DNA of 64,000 nucleotides. Source: Spirochaetaceae bacterium (GTDB taxonomy: Bacteria > Spirochaetota > Spirochaetia > CADAEX01). Location of the stretch: NCBI GenBank assembly GCA_009780675.1, contig WQZP01000010.1, forward strand, positions 1 to 64,000. Direction: 5' to 3'. Positions 52,966 through 61,085 of this stretch are shown one piece after another; positions within the stretch are counted from its first letter, which is position 1, and every line of letters starts with the position of its first letter. The notes under the pieces were generated by a model. That model did not search any database. It was not told the origin of the DNA and was given only the letters and a program-made list of their open reading frames with translations. The translations under genes were made by a program, and so were the position numbers.

Positions 52966-53976
52966 TCACCCTGTGTTCAGTTTCATATCTCCATCTTTTA
53001 TTAACCCTTTTTTTCGCATGAATGTATATACAACAAAACTTATCACTGCTGGCAAAATAAAGTGCATAAACACTATCTTTATGATAACTTCTCCGCTGAA
53101 TCCCATAGCAGAAACCGTGCCGATTTGTCCAACAAGGCCACATGTGCCCATCCCTGCTCCTTCTGGTACATTCTGCATTGGCACAAGAGTAGTCGAAAGC
53201 ATCCCCAGTATAGCCCCTGCAACTGTTGGCGGAATAAGTATAAGAGGATTGCGCACAACATTGGGGATCTGCAACATCGAAGTCCCCAGTCCTTGCGCTG
53301 CCAACCCCGAAATGCCGTTGTCCCTGTAGCTTATAACTGCAAAACCTATCATCTGCGCAGCGCAACCCGCAGTTGCTGCTCCAGCTGCCAATCCACTTAG
53401 TCCCAGCATCATGGCTATTGCTGCGCTGGATATGGGTGAAGTAAGTGTAAGCCCCATCAAAACCGCAACTGTCAATCCCATAGGTATTGGTTGCATATTG
53501 GTTGCCATTTCTATAACAGAACCCAGCCATGTCATAAACGAACCAATGTGAGGTCCTACAAAAATCGCAACAGCCACACCAGCAAACAAGGTTGTTACAG
53601 GCGTAACTATTATATCCAGCTTTGTTTCCTTTGATACAAGTTTGCCGCACTCTGCTGCCACAACCGCTGCCAGATAGCATCCTGCTGGCCCCCCGCCTGC
53701 GCCAACTGCTGCTATTCCCACAGCAACAGAAGAAAATATAACCAGCGGCGGAGCCTGCAATCCATACGCCACTGCAATACATATTGCAGGCCCCATAGCT
53801 TTTATGGCAACTTGCCCAAAATCTACCAAAAACTGCACACCCGAGAGGTTTCCAGCAGTCTGAACAATCATTCCCACAAGCAGCGAAGAAAAAAGACCAA
53901 GAGCCATAGCTCCCATAGCATCAATAAAATAGCGACGCACAGAAATAACAACATTTTTCCGATGTAAAAAATTCAT
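52966..53976 (-). CDS. PTS EIIC-like (PF13303-type) membrane permease
   Basis: The 336-residue protein has about nine hydrophobic spans rich in Gly, Ala and Ser. It resembles the PTS_EIIC_2 family: A-V-G-A-G-G-G-P-A-G-C-Y near residue 90, L-T-L-T-S-P-I-S-S-A-A-I, and I-L-I-P-P-T-V-A-G-A-I. No EIIA or EIIB partner is nearby, so phosphotransfer is not established. I start at the ATG after GGGGA; a GTG 12 bp upstream adds four residues. G+C-rich relative to its neighbours. Divergent from tenA, which suggests a link to thiamine-precursor uptake, as inference only. Confidence 0.75.
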   Translation of the reverse strand: MNFLHRKNVVISVRRYFIDAMGAMALGLFSSLLVGMIVQTAGNLSGVQFLVDFGQVAIKAMGPAICIAVAYGLQAPPLVIFSSVAVGIAAVGAGGGPAGCYLAAVVAAECGKLVSKETKLDIIVTPVTTLFAGVAVAIFVGPHIGSFMTWLGSVIEMATNMQPIPMGLTVAVLMGLTLTSPISSAAIAMMLGLSGLAAGAATAGCAAQMIGFAVISYRDNGISGLAAQGLGTSMLQIPNVVRNPLILIPPTVAGAILGMLSTTLVPMQNVPEGAGMGTCGLVGQIGTVSAMGFSGEVIIKIVFMHFILPAVISFVVYTFMRKKGLIKDGDMKLNTG

Positions 53977-54107
53977 AAATCCCCACACATATTAAAGTAA
54001 TACAGATTAAGTAATAACGTAATTTTTATTGGACAATAAGACAATGCAAACCGTATAATATAGTTCCAGAGGCTAGGATGTCAATCCAAAATATTATTTT
54101 CGAGTAT

Positions 54108-54135
54108 TTGACAAAATTATAAAATCCTTTATACT
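54108..54135 (+). promoter_or_regulatory. Promoter of tenA
   Basis: Consensus TTGACA (54108-54113), a 16-nt spacer and TATACT (54130-54135). The transcript would begin near 54142 and carry a leader of about 50 nt with a small GGTT/AACC hairpin and AAGGAG before the ATG. The leader is too short for, and lacks, the conserved TPP-riboswitch elements. Confidence 0.65.
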
Positions 54136-54194
54136 AAGCATGGTTTTAACTTTTTGGTTGCAAACCGTTATCAGCATTAAAAAAAGGAGTTATT

Positions 54195-54863
54195 ATGTCA
54201 TTTTCCAGAGGTCTTAAAGCAAAAGCAGCAAAAGTTTGGGAGGATGGGTATAACCATCCATTCGTGCAGGAGCTCGGAAAGGGTACATTGGATAAAGAAA
54301 AATTCAAATTTTACTTATTACAAGACTACCTATACTTGTTGGAATATGCCAAGGTTTTTGCTATAGGCGCTATAAAATCTGGCACAGAAGAACTTATGAC
54401 GCGCTTTACAAAAATTCAGTATTTCATACTGGCAAACGAAATGGATCTGCATCGTGATTACATGGCGAAATTTGGCATAAAGCCAGAGGATGTGGTCAAT
54501 CTCAAATCCTCGCTCTACAACAGAACCTATACAGCTAATATGCTTGCATATGGTCAAACAGGAGGCTTGGCAGAGGTACTGGCAACAATATTCCCCTGCG
54601 CATGGACCTATTCTGATTGGGGCAAGCGCTTAAAAGAGCAATATGCTGATAAATTGGAAGGCAATTTCTACAAGACGTGGATCGAGAAGTACGCAAGCAA
54701 AGAATTTGAAAGTTCCTTTGAGTGGTTTTACGATACGCTTGATAATCTGGTTGCGAATATGTCAGAAACACAGCGCAAGAAAATCGAAGAGATTTTTATT
54801 TCCAGCGTGGAATTTGAGTATTTGTTCTGGGAAATGGCTTATAACAAACAAATGTCATATTAG
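54195..54863 (+). CDS. tenA: TenA-family thiaminase II / aminopyrimidine aminohydrolase
   Basis: The 222-residue helical enzyme salvages the pyrimidine part of degraded thiamine. The catalytic Cys135 in F-P-C-A-W-T-Y-S-D-W falls at the same position as in B. subtilis TenA. Asp44 (L-Q-D-Y-L-Y-L) and the late Glu (S-S-V-E-F-E-Y-L-F-W-E-M) are also present. AAGGAGTT is a strong ribosome-binding site. Like the divergent permease, the gene is richer in G+C than its surroundings. Confidence 0.93.
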   Translation: MSFSRGLKAKAAKVWEDGYNHPFVQELGKGTLDKEKFKFYLLQDYLYLLEYAKVFAIGAIKSGTEELMTRFTKIQYFILANEMDLHRDYMAKFGIKPEDVVNLKSSLYNRTYTANMLAYGQTGGLAEVLATIFPCAWTYSDWGKRLKEQYADKLEGNFYKTWIEKYASKEFESSFEWFYDTLDNLVANMSETQRKKIEEIFISSVEFEYLFWEMAYNKQMSY

Positions 54864-54870
54864 TATGCTT

Positions 54871-54914
54871 CATTATTCGGGTCATTACAAATAATGATCC
54901 GCAATTGAATAATG
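54871..54914. repeat. Nested inverted repeat downstream of tenA
   Basis: An outer pair CATTATTC (54871-54878) / GAATAATG (54907-54914) encloses a 9-bp stem GGGTCATTA (54879-54887) / TAATGATCC (54892-54900) with a CAAA loop and one G-T pair. It begins 8 bp after the tenA stop. No U-tract follows, so it is either an atypical mRNA end or a control element for the next gene. Confidence 0.6.
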
Positions 54915-55072
54915 CCCCGCAATTTATCTCCAGGGATTTTTGTGAATCCATAAAACACAATTTTTTGTCTCCTAAGCTTCTATAAATTCAGGGGGTGAAA
55001 AAAAATAGCTTGCAGAATACAAAAAATGACCATACTCTAATAGAGTTAAATATTCAGGGGGGGACAAGTTTT

Positions 55073-56362
55073 ATGCCAACAATTGAAACTAAGTATAAAA
55101 TTCCTGTTGATTATTACATTATATTTGGTATCTGTGTTTTTTTCATTATAAGCGCATTTTCTTTTGCCTCCCCCCGTCAAATTTTGGATGGTTATCTTAA
55201 GATACATACTTCCAGAAGCATTTTAATAACAGATTATATTGCATTGGCTGGCATTGGCGCTGCCCTTATGAATGCGGCAGTTTTAACCCTTTTTAATTTG
55301 TTTTTATTGATATTTTACAAACGTGACTCAAATGGAAAAATAATTGCTGCTCTTTTTTTAACTATCGGGTTTTCTTTGTTTGGCAAAAATATGTTTAATA
55401 CACTACCTATAATGGCAGGGGTTTATTGCTATGGTAGGATTTCCGGAAAAAAGTTTGCAGATATGATTGTTTTAGCCATGATAAGTTCAACAATTTCTCC
55501 AATAGTCAGTGAAATTGCATTTTTGAATGGAAATATTACTATTCTCAATTTTTTTCTGGCATACACTACAGGGGTGTTGGTAGGGATAATTTTTCCGGTA
55601 ATTGCAGATCATGTACAAGGTATCCATAACTTTTACTGCCTTTATAACGGCGGGATTGCCGGAGGTTTTATTGCCGCAATGTTGGCAGGGCTTCTCCGAA
55701 GCATCGGTATAGAGATCATACCTGAAAGTTTATGGGATACTGAGCACACATTTCCTCTGGCATTTATTGCTTATGGTATAGCAGTTGCGCTGATTATTTT
55801 TGCTATTGTTACGGAAAAAGGGATAAATGCATTTAAAAAATTCATAGACCTTTTAAAAGAACGTGATCCGTATGATTGCGATTATTTAACTAAATATCAA
55901 AACACCTGCTATATAAACATTGGCATTATGTGTGCTGTATCAACCAGTCTGATGCTTTTCTTGGGCAAACCAATTAACGGTCCGATTTTAGGGGGGATTC
56001 TTACAGTATCTGGTTTTGCAGCTTGTGGTAAACATCTAAGAAGCGCGCTCCCTATTATAATTGGAAGCATAATAGCAGCGCATTTTAATCATCTTGAATT
56101 TGGCGCTTCTGAAAATGTTCTCGCGATTCTTTTCTCAACAGGGTTATCGCCAATTGCTGCAAAACATGGATGGTTTTGGGGAGTTGTAGCAGGTTTTCTT
56201 CATGTTTCAATTGCCATTTTTATTGGAGATATAAATGGCGGGCTTAATTTATACAACAATGGATTTGCCGGAAGTTTTGTTACAGTACTGTTGGTTCCAA
56301 TAATTGTAACTTTTAAAGCATTATACAAAAAAATGAAAACAAAAATAAAAAGAAATGTATAA
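55073..56362 (+). CDS. DUF1576-type polytopic membrane protein
   Basis: A 429-residue membrane protein with roughly 11-12 spans, in two similar halves, consistent with DUF1576 proteins of unknown transport function. Conserved-looking segments are G-F-S-L-F-G-K-N-M-F-N-T-L-P-I near residue 100, Y-N-G-G-I-A-G-G-F and G-F-A-A-C-G-K-H-L-R-S-A-L-P, ending L-Y-N-N-G-F-A-G-S. I start at the ATG at 55073, 8 nt after a GGGGGG tract. A GTG at 54995 is in frame but sits directly against its own G-tract and would add 26 polar residues. Confidence 0.7.
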   Translation: MPTIETKYKIPVDYYIIFGICVFFIISAFSFASPRQILDGYLKIHTSRSILITDYIALAGIGAALMNAAVLTLFNLFLLIFYKRDSNGKIIAALFLTIGFSLFGKNMFNTLPIMAGVYCYGRISGKKFADMIVLAMISSTISPIVSEIAFLNGNITILNFFLAYTTGVLVGIIFPVIADHVQGIHNFYCLYNGGIAGGFIAAMLAGLLRSIGIEIIPESLWDTEHTFPLAFIAYGIAVALIIFAIVTEKGINAFKKFIDLLKERDPYDCDYLTKYQNTCYINIGIMCAVSTSLMLFLGKPINGPILGGILTVSGFAACGKHLRSALPIIIGSIIAAHFNHLEFGASENVLAILFSTGLSPIAAKHGWFWGVVAGFLHVSIAIFIGDINGGLNLYNNGFAGSFVTVLLVPIIVTFKALYKKMKTKIKRNV

Positions 56363-56389
56363 ATTTTTGCCGCAAACTTATAAATGCTG

Positions 56390-56418
56390 TTGACATAGTC
56401 TTTATTGCCTATTACTTT
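56390..56418 (+). promoter_or_regulatory. Promoter of 56425 gene, leaderless layout
   Basis: Consensus TTGACA (56390-56395), an ideal 17-nt spacer and TACTTT (56413-56418), then exactly 6 nt to the ATG at 56425. There is no Shine-Dalgarno between. Confidence 0.6.
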
Positions 56419-56424
56419 GTCTCT

Positions 56425-57228
56425 ATGGTTGTAAATAATATTATTCATGTTTTTCATATAAGAAAGCACAATGGTGGGGGAATTTATCTCCACCCATTTA
56501 AAGAGTTTGAAAAAATAATATCAAATGGAAATCCTTTTCAGATCGAAGGGCGCTACGGAGAAGAGCCTGTAATTGAAAGTATTACAGCTTTTAGAAATGA
56601 GCTTTATCTGATTGTGGAAGATTCTGTTAATACTTGGGTAACTGAATCCAAATTTATCCCAAGGTTTCTAATATCTGCTTTAGTTTTTGTTTTAGCTTAT
56701 CTTTTCTTTTCTTTTGCATTAAGGATCCCGATTCCTATTGTGGTAGATAAAATTATACTTGGAGCTATATCTGCTATAATATGTTATAGATTTTTAGGGC
56801 GTAAGTATAAAAATACAGCTACATCTTCAAAGCTTAGAGCCCACTACAGAGGAATAGTAGACCGAATTGTTTTTAGCAAAAGCAGTTTTGTGGTTGCTCT
56901 TGAATCTTTTCTTGTCCAGATAAATGGAAAAGATGTAGAAGATGTTATCCAAAACAGTTCAGATTATAATGAGTTTGCAGAACTTATGTCCGAAGAAAAC
57001 ATGGAAGAAAGAAATCAGTTCCTTTCATATATTGAAAGATTATTGAAAAAGCATCTTTCAGGGCATCAGAGAAGGCTTGTAAATAAAATAGTTATGACAA
57101 GTATTGATAAAAATGGTGCGCTTATAAAAGAGCTTGATTTAATGAATATTGCAGATGAAATAGATATAAATTTATTTATTTCCTATCTTTTATTAAAACA
57201 AAAAAATAGTAGAAAAACTATTTTTTAG
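56425..57228 (+). CDS. Membrane protein of unknown function upstream of hydE
   Basis: I do not recognise this 267-residue protein. It has a charged N-terminal domain of about 75 residues, two closely spaced membrane spans (about 80-102 and 105-122) and a C-terminal cytoplasmic helical domain (about 125-267). That domain has many charged residues and a leucine-rich end. It lies 24 bp ahead of hydE and is probably co-transcribed with hydE-hydF; a link to hydrogenase maturation is only positional. Confidence 0.65.
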   Translation: MVVNNIIHVFHIRKHNGGGIYLHPFKEFEKIISNGNPFQIEGRYGEEPVIESITAFRNELYLIVEDSVNTWVTESKFIPRFLISALVFVLAYLFFSFALRIPIPIVVDKIILGAISAIICYRFLGRKYKNTATSSKLRAHYRGIVDRIVFSKSSFVVALESFLVQINGKDVEDVIQNSSDYNEFAELMSEENMEERNQFLSYIERLLKKHLSGHQRRLVNKIVMTSIDKNGALIKELDLMNIADEIDINLFISYLLLKQKNSRKTIF

Positions 57229-57252
57229 CCCCCTTATGGGGATAAAAAGCTG

Positions 57253-58287
57253 ATGGAAAAAATAGCAGCAGCAGATAACTTAAACAATAATGGCGAAATT
57301 CAGGAAACCATAAATTATTACAAAACAGCGACAACCGAAGATCTGTGCAAAAGAGCAGCTTCTCTTTGTGAAACCATTCATGGTAAAGATATTATCTTAA
57401 GAGGGCTTATTGAGTTTACAAACTATTGTGACCAGGATTGCCTTTACTGCGGTATACGAAAAAGCAACTCTAATGCAGTAAGATACAGAATAGACGAAGA
57501 CGAGATAATAAAAACAGTTGCAACAGGATATAACGCAGGGCTTAGAACTTTTGTACTACAGGGTGGGGAAGATTCATTTTATACATCCGATAAAATTTGC
57601 AGAATTCTGGAGCAGATAAAAAAAATAACGGAATATAATGCTTCGGTTACTTTAAGTATAGGTGTCAAAAGCAGAGAAGATTACAAAAGATTTAAAGAAG
57701 CAGGCGCAGACAGATACCTCATACGGTTTGAGACATCAGACCCCAAATTATATCAAAAAATTAAAGTAAACAGTTCTTTTGAAAGAAGAATTACCGCAAT
57801 TCGTGATATCAGGGAGCTTGGCTACGAAGCAGGGTCTGGCTATATGACAGGACTTCCCGGAGAAACAGAAGAGATAAGGATCAACAATGCTCTTTTATGC
57901 AAGGAGCTTGATCTTGATATGGTAGGAGTTGGCCCTTTTATTCCAAGTAACAATACACCTCTTGCAGCAAGCCCGCAAATGCCGCTTGAACATACCATAA
58001 GGGCTACAGCTCTGCTTCGCCTGCTTTTGCCAAAAGCGCATATTCCTGCGACAACAGCTGCTGGTACTGTTGACCCGCTGGGCAGAGAAAAAATGGTAAA
58101 AGCAGGAGCAAATGTTCTTATGCCAAACATTACTCCTGTTGAACTAAAAAAGCATTATCTTATTTATTCAGGAAAAATATGTCTTGATGAGAATGGCAGC
58201 GCTATTATAAATGATCTTGCGTTGCGCATGGCATCAATAGACAGAAAAATAACTTTTTCAAGAGGTACTGCGCTCCGTTTTTTATGA
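57253..58287 (+). CDS. hydE: [FeFe]-hydrogenase maturase HydE
   Basis: A 344-residue radical SAM enzyme needed to build the di-iron subcluster of [FeFe]-hydrogenase. The cluster motif C-D-Q-D-C-L-Y-C-G is at 59-67. It is followed by V-L-Q-G-G-E-D near 98, R-F-E-T-S-D near 160 and the M-T-G-L-P-G-E-T block, as in HydE rather than BioB. The gene precedes hydF by 16 bp. Confidence 0.95.
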   Translation: MEKIAAADNLNNNGEIQETINYYKTATTEDLCKRAASLCETIHGKDIILRGLIEFTNYCDQDCLYCGIRKSNSNAVRYRIDEDEIIKTVATGYNAGLRTFVLQGGEDSFYTSDKICRILEQIKKITEYNASVTLSIGVKSREDYKRFKEAGADRYLIRFETSDPKLYQKIKVNSSFERRITAIRDIRELGYEAGSGYMTGLPGETEEIRINNALLCKELDLDMVGVGPFIPSNNTPLAASPQMPLEHTIRATALLRLLLPKAHIPATTAAGTVDPLGREKMVKAGANVLMPNITPVELKKHYLIYSGKICLDENGSAIINDLALRMASIDRKITFSRGTALRFL

Positions 58288-58303
58288 TAATAGGGGAGAG
58301 AAA

Positions 58304-59566
58304 ATGAAAACAGCTGATGCGCTTAGGACAAAAATTGTTTTACTCGGACTTAGAAATAGTGGAAAGTCTTCCCTTATGAATAATCTCTTTGAAAAAGATG
58401 TTTCTATTGTTTCTGATATACCTGGAACAACTACAGATCCTGTTGCCAGAGCAATGGAACTCGATGACCTTGGACCTGTTTCTGTGATCGATACAGCAGG
58501 GCTTGATGATGAAGGGGAGATAGGCAAAGAGAGAATAAGAAAAACAGTTGAACGGATTGAAAATGCAGATATCCATGTTCTTGTAACCAGAATAGACAAA
58601 GAGCCTGTTGAATCTGAATTATCGATAGTAGAATCTATTTTGAAAAAAAATAGTATTATAATTATTGCTCTTACATTTGCAGACAAAACCGCAAATAACT
58701 TAAAACTTGAGTGGGCAAAAAAAATCCCATATTGCAGCATAAATAACTTATCAAAAGATGGGATAGAAGGTTTTAAAAAAATACTTATTTCATTTAAAGA
58801 AAAAATCAGCTTTGAAATGCCCCCTCTGGATGGAGTTGTTAAAGAAGGGGATTTGCTTCTTATGGTAACTCCAATTGATGCTTCTGCTCCAAAAGGGCGT
58901 CTTATAATGCCGCAAGTTGAGACAATCAGAGATTGCCTTGATAAAAATTGCGGCGCTCTTGTTATCAAAGAAAACGAAGTTAAATATTTTTATGACACTT
59001 TAAAAATAAAACCAGCTCTTGTAATTACAGATAGTCAGGTTTTTCATAAAGTAGCTGCGGATATCCCACCCACGCAACCACTCACATCTTTTTCAATACT
59101 TTTTGCAAGAAAAAAAGGGGATATTTCGGAATTTGTTAAAGGCATAATAGCTTTAAAAGAGTATTCAGGCAGGAGAAAGGAGTCGCATAACGCTGCATAT
59201 CCCAAGAGCGCTCCGGCTCGAGTCCTTATTCTTGAAGCGTGTTCCCATCACAGAAAAGAAGAAGATATTGGCACTGTAAAAATACCTGCTCTTTTTCGCA
59301 AACTTATAGATGAAAATGCGGAATTTGATTTTTCAAAAGAGCTTCCAAACAAAGAAAATATCTCAAAATATTTGGCAGTTATTCACTGCGGAGCGTGCAT
59401 GATAACAAGAACAACAATGGTTTCCCGCCTTGAAAAAATAAAAGAAACAGGCCTGGCTATAACAAATTATGGTCTTTTTCTTGCATGGGCAAATAATCTC
59501 TTGCCAAGAGCTTTAGAACCTTTTGCAGAGATATATTCACAGTGGAAAGATTTTGAATTTTTGTGA
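58304..59566 (+). CDS. hydF: [FeFe]-hydrogenase maturation GTPase HydF
   Basis: HydF is the scaffold on which the di-iron subcluster is assembled before transfer to the hydrogenase. The 420-residue protein has a GTPase domain (G-L-R-N-S-G-K-S at 15-22, D-T-A-G-L near 65) and a dimerisation region. The C-terminal [4Fe-4S] domain has C313-x-H315, then 46 residues, then C362-G-A-C365, matching the HydF ligand pattern. GGGAGAG precedes the ATG. hydG lies about 15 kb away on the other strand. Confidence 0.96.
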   Translation: MKTADALRTKIVLLGLRNSGKSSLMNNLFEKDVSIVSDIPGTTTDPVARAMELDDLGPVSVIDTAGLDDEGEIGKERIRKTVERIENADIHVLVTRIDKEPVESELSIVESILKKNSIIIIALTFADKTANNLKLEWAKKIPYCSINNLSKDGIEGFKKILISFKEKISFEMPPLDGVVKEGDLLLMVTPIDASAPKGRLIMPQVETIRDCLDKNCGALVIKENEVKYFYDTLKIKPALVITDSQVFHKVAADIPPTQPLTSFSILFARKKGDISEFVKGIIALKEYSGRRKESHNAAYPKSAPARVLILEACSHHRKEEDIGTVKIPALFRKLIDENAEFDFSKELPNKENISKYLAVIHCGACMITRTTMVSRLEKIKETGLAITNYGLFLAWANNLLPRALEPFAEIYSQWKDFEFL

Positions 59567-59597
59567 AAAATCATGCGTAATTTGTGGTAATTTTCCA

Positions 59598-59627
59598 AAC
59601 TTTGCGCTTTAGCGGCTTTGCGTGAAA
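59598..59627. repeat. Dispersed intergenic repeat copy 2
   Basis: The stretch between the hydF and UPF0164 gene ends carries TTTGCG-C-T-T-T-A-G-C-G-G-C-T-T-T-G-C-G-T, the reverse-orientation relative of the element at 21219-21260. Confidence 0.4.
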
Positions 59628-59643
59628 TCTTCTGGGTCCTGTA

Positions 59644-60879
59644 CTACCTTACAACCTGCATTGCCTGCATTTCTTCAAGCATCTCTAGTGTTTTTCTTAC
59701 TGTTGTAAGGCTTGCCACTGCAGGAGAAAATCCAGGGTCAAGGGCAACTGCTCTTTCCCAGTTTCTTACTGCCCCAAAAAGATCACCATCAGCATAAGCG
59801 CGAAGCCCTGCAATATAGTATCCATCAACCCTTTTTGCAATACTTGCTCTCCCTCTATCCCCAAGATTAAGAGTAGATACAATACTAAATCTGTCAAGAC
59901 CAGCCTGGGTTGTAAGGTCCAGTGTATAATTAAAGTTAAAACTTATATTATTAAGGATAACCTTGCTTCCAACAGAAAATCTGGGGTTTGAACCTCTATA
60001 TCTAAAACCACCCTGAACAGAGAAAAAATCTGTAATTTTAACATCTGTACCTACAGCAAAACCCCATTTTTCTGCAGGTTGTTCACTTGGATTAAGTGAA
60101 ATCGGGTATGTAATATCAATAGCAAGTAATAGAGGCCTAAAAGGGGAATATGCAATTCCTGCTGCTGCTTCAAGCGGAAGAGGGTCATCCAACTGAGCAA
60201 TACCTAAATTCTTTAAAACAATACCAAAAGAAGCATTTTTTTCTCTTGCAGTATAGAATTTAAGAAAATTAAACCTTGTTAGAACCCCAATATCCAGCAT
60301 TGTTGAAAGAGCAGATTGGTTTTCATAAATTTCAGCAGGAATATGGCGGTAAGCAGCCTTTAAATTTGTGCCAACAGCAATACCCCAAAAATCGTGACTT
60401 GCCATAAATCTGTATGAGAAATTAAGTATTCCTACAGATTCAGAATAGTATCCGCGTGATGTTCGCTCGCCCCAGTGTCCATATCCTGTAAACGGAACAT
60501 AAAGAAATTTTCCACCTACCCCAAAGCCAAAATTGTTGAATCTTGTTGTAAAAATAACACTTTCTATATTTGTATCTGCTATCCAGTCATTATGGAAAAA
60601 AGCAAGTTCTGTATATCTAAGGCTGGAACTTCCTGCAGGATTCGCCTCAAGAAAGCTTGCATCATCAGCAACTGCTGTAAATGCAGTGCCCATTGCCTCA
60701 AATCTCCCTCCAGATGGTATAATGAGGGTTGGGAATGCTGTAAGGCCTACATTGGGGTCAGAAAGCCCCCCTAAAAAATTATCTGCTCTGTAGTAAAAAT
60801 CTGATATATCCCGCGCTGATATGGAATATGGGATCAATATTATAAATAAATTTAGAAAAACAAGTAGTTTTTTTGTCAT
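59644..60879 (-). CDS. UPF0164-family outer-membrane barrel protein
   Basis: The 411-residue protein has a signal peptide (about 1-22, ending S-I-S-A) and a barrel-type body. Features include R-F-E-A-M-G-T-A-F-T-A-V-A-D-D-A-S-F-L-E-A-N-P-A near residues 59-82, which is the treponemal UPF0164 signature and also resembles FadL-like proteins. Many alternating F/G strands follow. The last 60 or so residues form a TPR-like helical pair (F-G-A-V-R-N-W-E-R-A-V-A-L-D-P). Treponemal relatives are thought to be FadL-like long-chain fatty-acid channels. TAGGAAAAA is the ribosome-binding site. Divergent from the large secreted protein at 61086. Confidence 0.85.
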   Translation of the reverse strand: MTKKLLVFLNLFIILIPYSISARDISDFYYRADNFLGGLSDPNVGLTAFPTLIIPSGGRFEAMGTAFTAVADDASFLEANPAGSSSLRYTELAFFHNDWIADTNIESVIFTTRFNNFGFGVGGKFLYVPFTGYGHWGERTSRGYYSESVGILNFSYRFMASHDFWGIAVGTNLKAAYRHIPAEIYENQSALSTMLDIGVLTRFNFLKFYTAREKNASFGIVLKNLGIAQLDDPLPLEAAAGIAYSPFRPLLLAIDITYPISLNPSEQPAEKWGFAVGTDVKITDFFSVQGGFRYRGSNPRFSVGSKVILNNISFNFNYTLDLTTQAGLDRFSIVSTLNLGDRGRASIAKRVDGYYIAGLRAYADGDLFGAVRNWERAVALDPGFSPAVASLTTVRKTLEMLEEMQAMQVVR

Positions 60880-61085
60880 TTTTTCCTATATATTGTAACA
60901 AATAATTTTAAAAAAACGAATACTATTTTCATATGTCGGAAATTTTTTATTTTTAGTTTACTATTAAGAGCATCACTTAAATTTTATATGTAACAAAATT
61001 ATAGACAGCCTCTATTTAATTTAATATGTTTTTTTTTTGCCGATAATATAGTAAGATATTTATGTAATTTCAGGGAGAGGGGTGG

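Noticed and set aside
52946-53782. Minus-strand 278-codon Cys/Ser-rich frame
   Set aside because: It lies in another frame of the EIIC-like permease, which has clear membrane spans. The composition of the alternative product is implausible.
54142-54194. TPP riboswitch ahead of tenA
   Set aside because: The leader is only about 50 nt and lacks the conserved thi-box sequences.
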